64,000 nucleotides of DNA. It comes from CAYTAU01 sp964442075 (GTDB lineage Bacteria > Bacteroidota > Bacteroidia > Bacteroidales > CAYTAU01). Both the position numbers and the translations under genes were made by a program. The notes below the pieces were generated by a model. That model did not search any database, was not told the origin of the DNA, and saw only the letters and a list, made by a program, of their open reading frames with translations. Below are positions 62,051 through 64,000 of the stretch, piece by piece (positions within the stretch are counted from its first letter, which is position 1; each line of letters starts with the position of its first letter). Location: the NCBI GenBank assembly GCA_964442075.1, contig CAYTWH010000014.1:1-64000 (forward strand), in the 5' to 3' direction.

Positions 62051-62080
62051 TATAAGACTCTTAATATTCAAAAAAGTTGC
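62051..62080 (-). promoter_or_regulatory. Putative ECF-sigma promoter (GCAAC...GTCTTATA)
   Basis: On the minus strand GCAACTTTTTT (from 62080) and GTCTTATA (62051-62058), 22 bases from first G to GTC. The block ends 24 bases before the ATG at 62027, which leaves a short leader. Third example of the motif in this window. Confidence 0.5.
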
Positions 62081-62103
62081 ATTATTAATAAAAATAAATT
62101 TGA

Positions 62104-63501
62104 TTAAAAATCCATAGAATACATTGGGTCCCATGGTGGAAGTTTGATAGCCTTTGTTTTAAGGATATCTAAAGTTTTTTGATCAATAAATTTTTTGAGA
62201 ACTACAACTCTAAACATATATTCGTTAAACCATTCATCTGTAAAAGTCAAATATCCATTATGACCTGCGCTTGCTCCCCAACTGTTTTCAAATTGCCATT
62301 TTACAGGTTTTTCATTTTTGTCAACATCAACAGCAATAAGAGCCATGCCATGCGATGAACCACTTTCAAAACTTATAATTCTATCTTTTTTATCCATTCC
62401 GAATTTTACACCATAAATGCTTTCATAATCGAAATTCTGCAATGAGAGCAAACCTTCGTCTTTATTAAGTTGTTTGCCAACATCACACGAGGCATACATT
62501 GCCTCATTATTTTTTATTGATGTTAGTGCGTATTTTTTCAGATCATCGGCAGGCAAATTAATATATATCCAGTTTTTGCCTTCCATAACATTGCGGTCAT
62601 ATTCAATTTCGTAAAGTTTGTAATAATCTCTCGAAGGGTCGTTCATTAACATTATATAATTATCGAAACTTACATCGGGCAAGGCTTCTTTAAAAAAACT
62701 TATTGGAGTATATTTTTTAAGTTCGCTAATATTGTTGTCTTTATCTTTATATCGCCAGTTGAATTCTGTTGGAGGCTCGCCAAGATTTATAGCAAGCATT
62801 TTATAGATATCGCCAAGCATTTCAATTTTTCGTTCCTGCAATTTATTTACATCGGCTTTTTTCTCAGCCATTTTTCTAAGTTCAATACCATCCTCACGCA
62901 ATTTACGTCTAACTAACCTACTCATCCATCTTGTACTTTCACTGTTTTTTGTTTCGGGCATCACTTCTTTTGGGACTACTCCGTATTTATCAACCAGATT
63001 TGTTAATGAATTCCAAACACCACCATCGCCAATTGGGTTTTTAAATAACCACTCAACTGTTTTATCATCCATTGGTTTATCTTTATGGTCGATAATTGCC
63101 TGTAAAAAAAGATTTGCTTTTTCAAACTGATCCCAGAAAAACAAATGGTTTGTTGAAAACTCAAAACTGCTAATATTGTATTTTTCCATCACCTTTGGAC
63201 GCAACACATTTAAACCTGTAAACATCCAGCATCTACCTGAGCTTTTTTGATCAGTAATACCTTTTACATCTACTTTATATTTAAAATAATGGTCAACTTT
63301 ACCTGCATTTTCACGATTTAAGACCAATTTGGACATATCATTATTTGAGACGGCATTTCTAATTGCTTTTACTGAAGCGTCATTATTATTATATGATTTT
63401 TTAATTTGCTCAAGCATTTCTTTTGTAACAGCACCTTTTTGTGTAAAACCTGTTGAACTAATTGCAATTAATAGAATAAATATGTAAATAATTTTTCTCA
63501 T
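62104..63501 (-). CDS. Secreted C1 (aminopeptidase C-like) cysteine peptidase
   Basis: A 465-residue papain-fold peptidase: signal peptide (1-20, SSTGFTQ), oxyanion Gln85 and catalytic Cys91 in DQKSSGRCWMFTGLN, the catalytic His in SSHGMALIAV (about 393-402) and Asn in ENSWGASAGHNG (about 418). The architecture is that of bleomycin hydrolase/PepC with a signal peptide, as often found in Bacteroidota. It is a paralogue of the gene at 4850, which is about 60 residues shorter. It probably completes peptide digestion in the periplasm. It lies between the T9SS gene and lpdA on the same strand with room for its own promoter. Confidence 0.88.
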   Translation of the reverse strand: MRKIIYIFILLIAISSTGFTQKGAVTKEMLEQIKKSYNNNDASVKAIRNAVSNNDMSKLVLNRENAGKVDHYFKYKVDVKGITDQKSSGRCWMFTGLNVLRPKVMEKYNISSFEFSTNHLFFWDQFEKANLFLQAIIDHKDKPMDDKTVEWLFKNPIGDGGVWNSLTNLVDKYGVVPKEVMPETKNSESTRWMSRLVRRKLREDGIELRKMAEKKADVNKLQERKIEMLGDIYKMLAINLGEPPTEFNWRYKDKDNNISELKKYTPISFFKEALPDVSFDNYIMLMNDPSRDYYKLYEIEYDRNVMEGKNWIYINLPADDLKKYALTSIKNNEAMYASCDVGKQLNKDEGLLSLQNFDYESIYGVKFGMDKKDRIISFESGSSHGMALIAVDVDKNEKPVKWQFENSWGASAGHNGYLTFTDEWFNEYMFRVVVLKKFIDQKTLDILKTKAIKLPPWDPMYSMDF

Positions 63502-63557
63502 TTCGTTTTGTTTTAATTATTTCTAATAATATGATTATTTTGTCTTTAGATTGAAAT

Positions 63558-64000
63558 CTATAAATGAATGACTTCATTATATGCTGCTGCTGCTGCTTCC
63601 ATTATTGCTTCTGACATTGTTGGATGCGGATGTACCGATTTTATTAATTCATGACCAGTAACTCCTTTATTAATCGCAACAACAATTTCCGATATCATTT
63701 CAGTAACATTATCACCAATCATGTGTGCACCGATTATTTTATCTGTTTTAGCATCAAAAATTAATTTGATAAATCCATCTCTATTTCCCGATGCACTTGC
63801 CTTACCGGATGCTGTAAAAGGAAATTTTCCTATTTTAATTTCATATCCTGAATTAATAGCTGCTGTTTCTGTTATTCCTACAGAAGCAACTTCAGGGCTT
63901 GTGTATGTACAAGCAGGAATATTATTATAATTCAATGCCTGTATATCTTTTCCTGCAATTTTTTCCACACAAATAATTCCTTCGGCAGAAGCCACATGTG
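63558..64000 (-). CDS. lpdA: Dihydrolipoyl dehydrogenase, C-terminal part (runs off the window)
   Basis: The last ~147 residues of a dihydrolipoyl dehydrogenase (E3). Visible: HMASAEG at the window edge (part of the FAD domain), the dimerisation domain with YTSPEVASVGITE, the GKFPFTASGKA stretch, and the C-terminal HPHPTMSEAIMEAA that carries the catalytic His-Glu pair and contributes to the partner subunit's active site. It re-oxidises dihydrolipoamide of 2-oxoacid dehydrogenases or the glycine cleavage system. The reading frame is open through 64000; the start and the CxxxxC redox site lie outside. Confidence 0.95.
   Translation of the reverse strand, partial: HVASAEGIICVEKIAGKDIQALNYNNIPACTYTSPEVASVGITETAAINSGYEIKIGKFPFTASGKASASGNRDGFIKLIFDAKTDKIIGAHMIGDNVTEMISEIVVAINKGVTGHELIKSVHPHPTMSEAIMEAAAAAYNEVIHL

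Overview
The window reads as chromosome of a low-GC (roughly 30% by eye) member of the Bacteroidota, most likely a Bacteroidales-type anaerobe or facultative anaerobe. Support: TAnnTTTG-type promoters of the Bacteroidota housekeeping sigma factor; five proteins with C-terminal type IX secretion (T9SS) sorting domains; a TonB-dependent receptor with a carboxypeptidase-like N-terminal domain; DUF3822 next to rsmD; a bacterial GGGP synthase; citrate lyase and pyruvate phosphate dikinase; and many short palindromic repeats of kinds common in this phylum. There are no tRNA or rRNA genes, phage, IS elements or CRISPR.

Layout. 0.2-6.1 kb: an outer-membrane barrel protein and its coupled lipoprotein, a secreted protein of unknown function, and a secreted papain-like peptidase. 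6.1-10.3 kb: a ribosomal protein THX fused to a histone-H1-like Lys/Ala tail, a four-PAS hybrid histidine kinase, and a GC-rich 21-bp minisatellite. 10.3-21.2 kb: core genes, namely a flavin split-barrel protein, a RecD-like helicase, a + strand cluster (membrane-anchored protein, DUF3822, an RsmD-phosphopantetheinyl transferase fusion, GGGP synthase), then recJ, lipB and citrate lyase citF with a citDE fusion. 21.3-32.5 kb: surface genes, including a large secreted repeat protein, a lipoprotein, a TonB receptor with a His-rich membrane partner, and a giant M4 metallopeptidase carried by T9SS. 32.6-43.5 kb: two SRPBCC proteins, pyrE, a Nudix hydrolase, two thioredoxins, a CCA-adding-type enzyme, a TPR hybrid kinase, ppdK and a Cys-rich partner. 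43.5-49.6 kb: accessory envelope region with three consecutive T9SS cargo genes whose sorting domains and 3' flanks are near-copies, then a 43-bp tandem array. 49.6-64 kb: a MORN lipoprotein, LhgO-type oxidase, riboflavin synthase, PagL-like deacylase, tilS, rarA, a stand-alone EF-G paralogue bracketed by rarA and a rarA 3'-end remnant, a GT87 glycosyltransferase, a fifth T9SS protein, a second C1 peptidase and the end of lpdA.

The strongest unusual signals are: the THX-H1 fusion; the RsmD-PPTase fusion; T9SS sorting domains that look copied as a cassette together with their 3' repeat, with palindromic repeats lodged in the same loop of two of them; a likely ECF-sigma promoter shared by three envelope genes; two unrelated minisatellites; and the rarA 3'-end duplicate downstream of a displaced EF-G.
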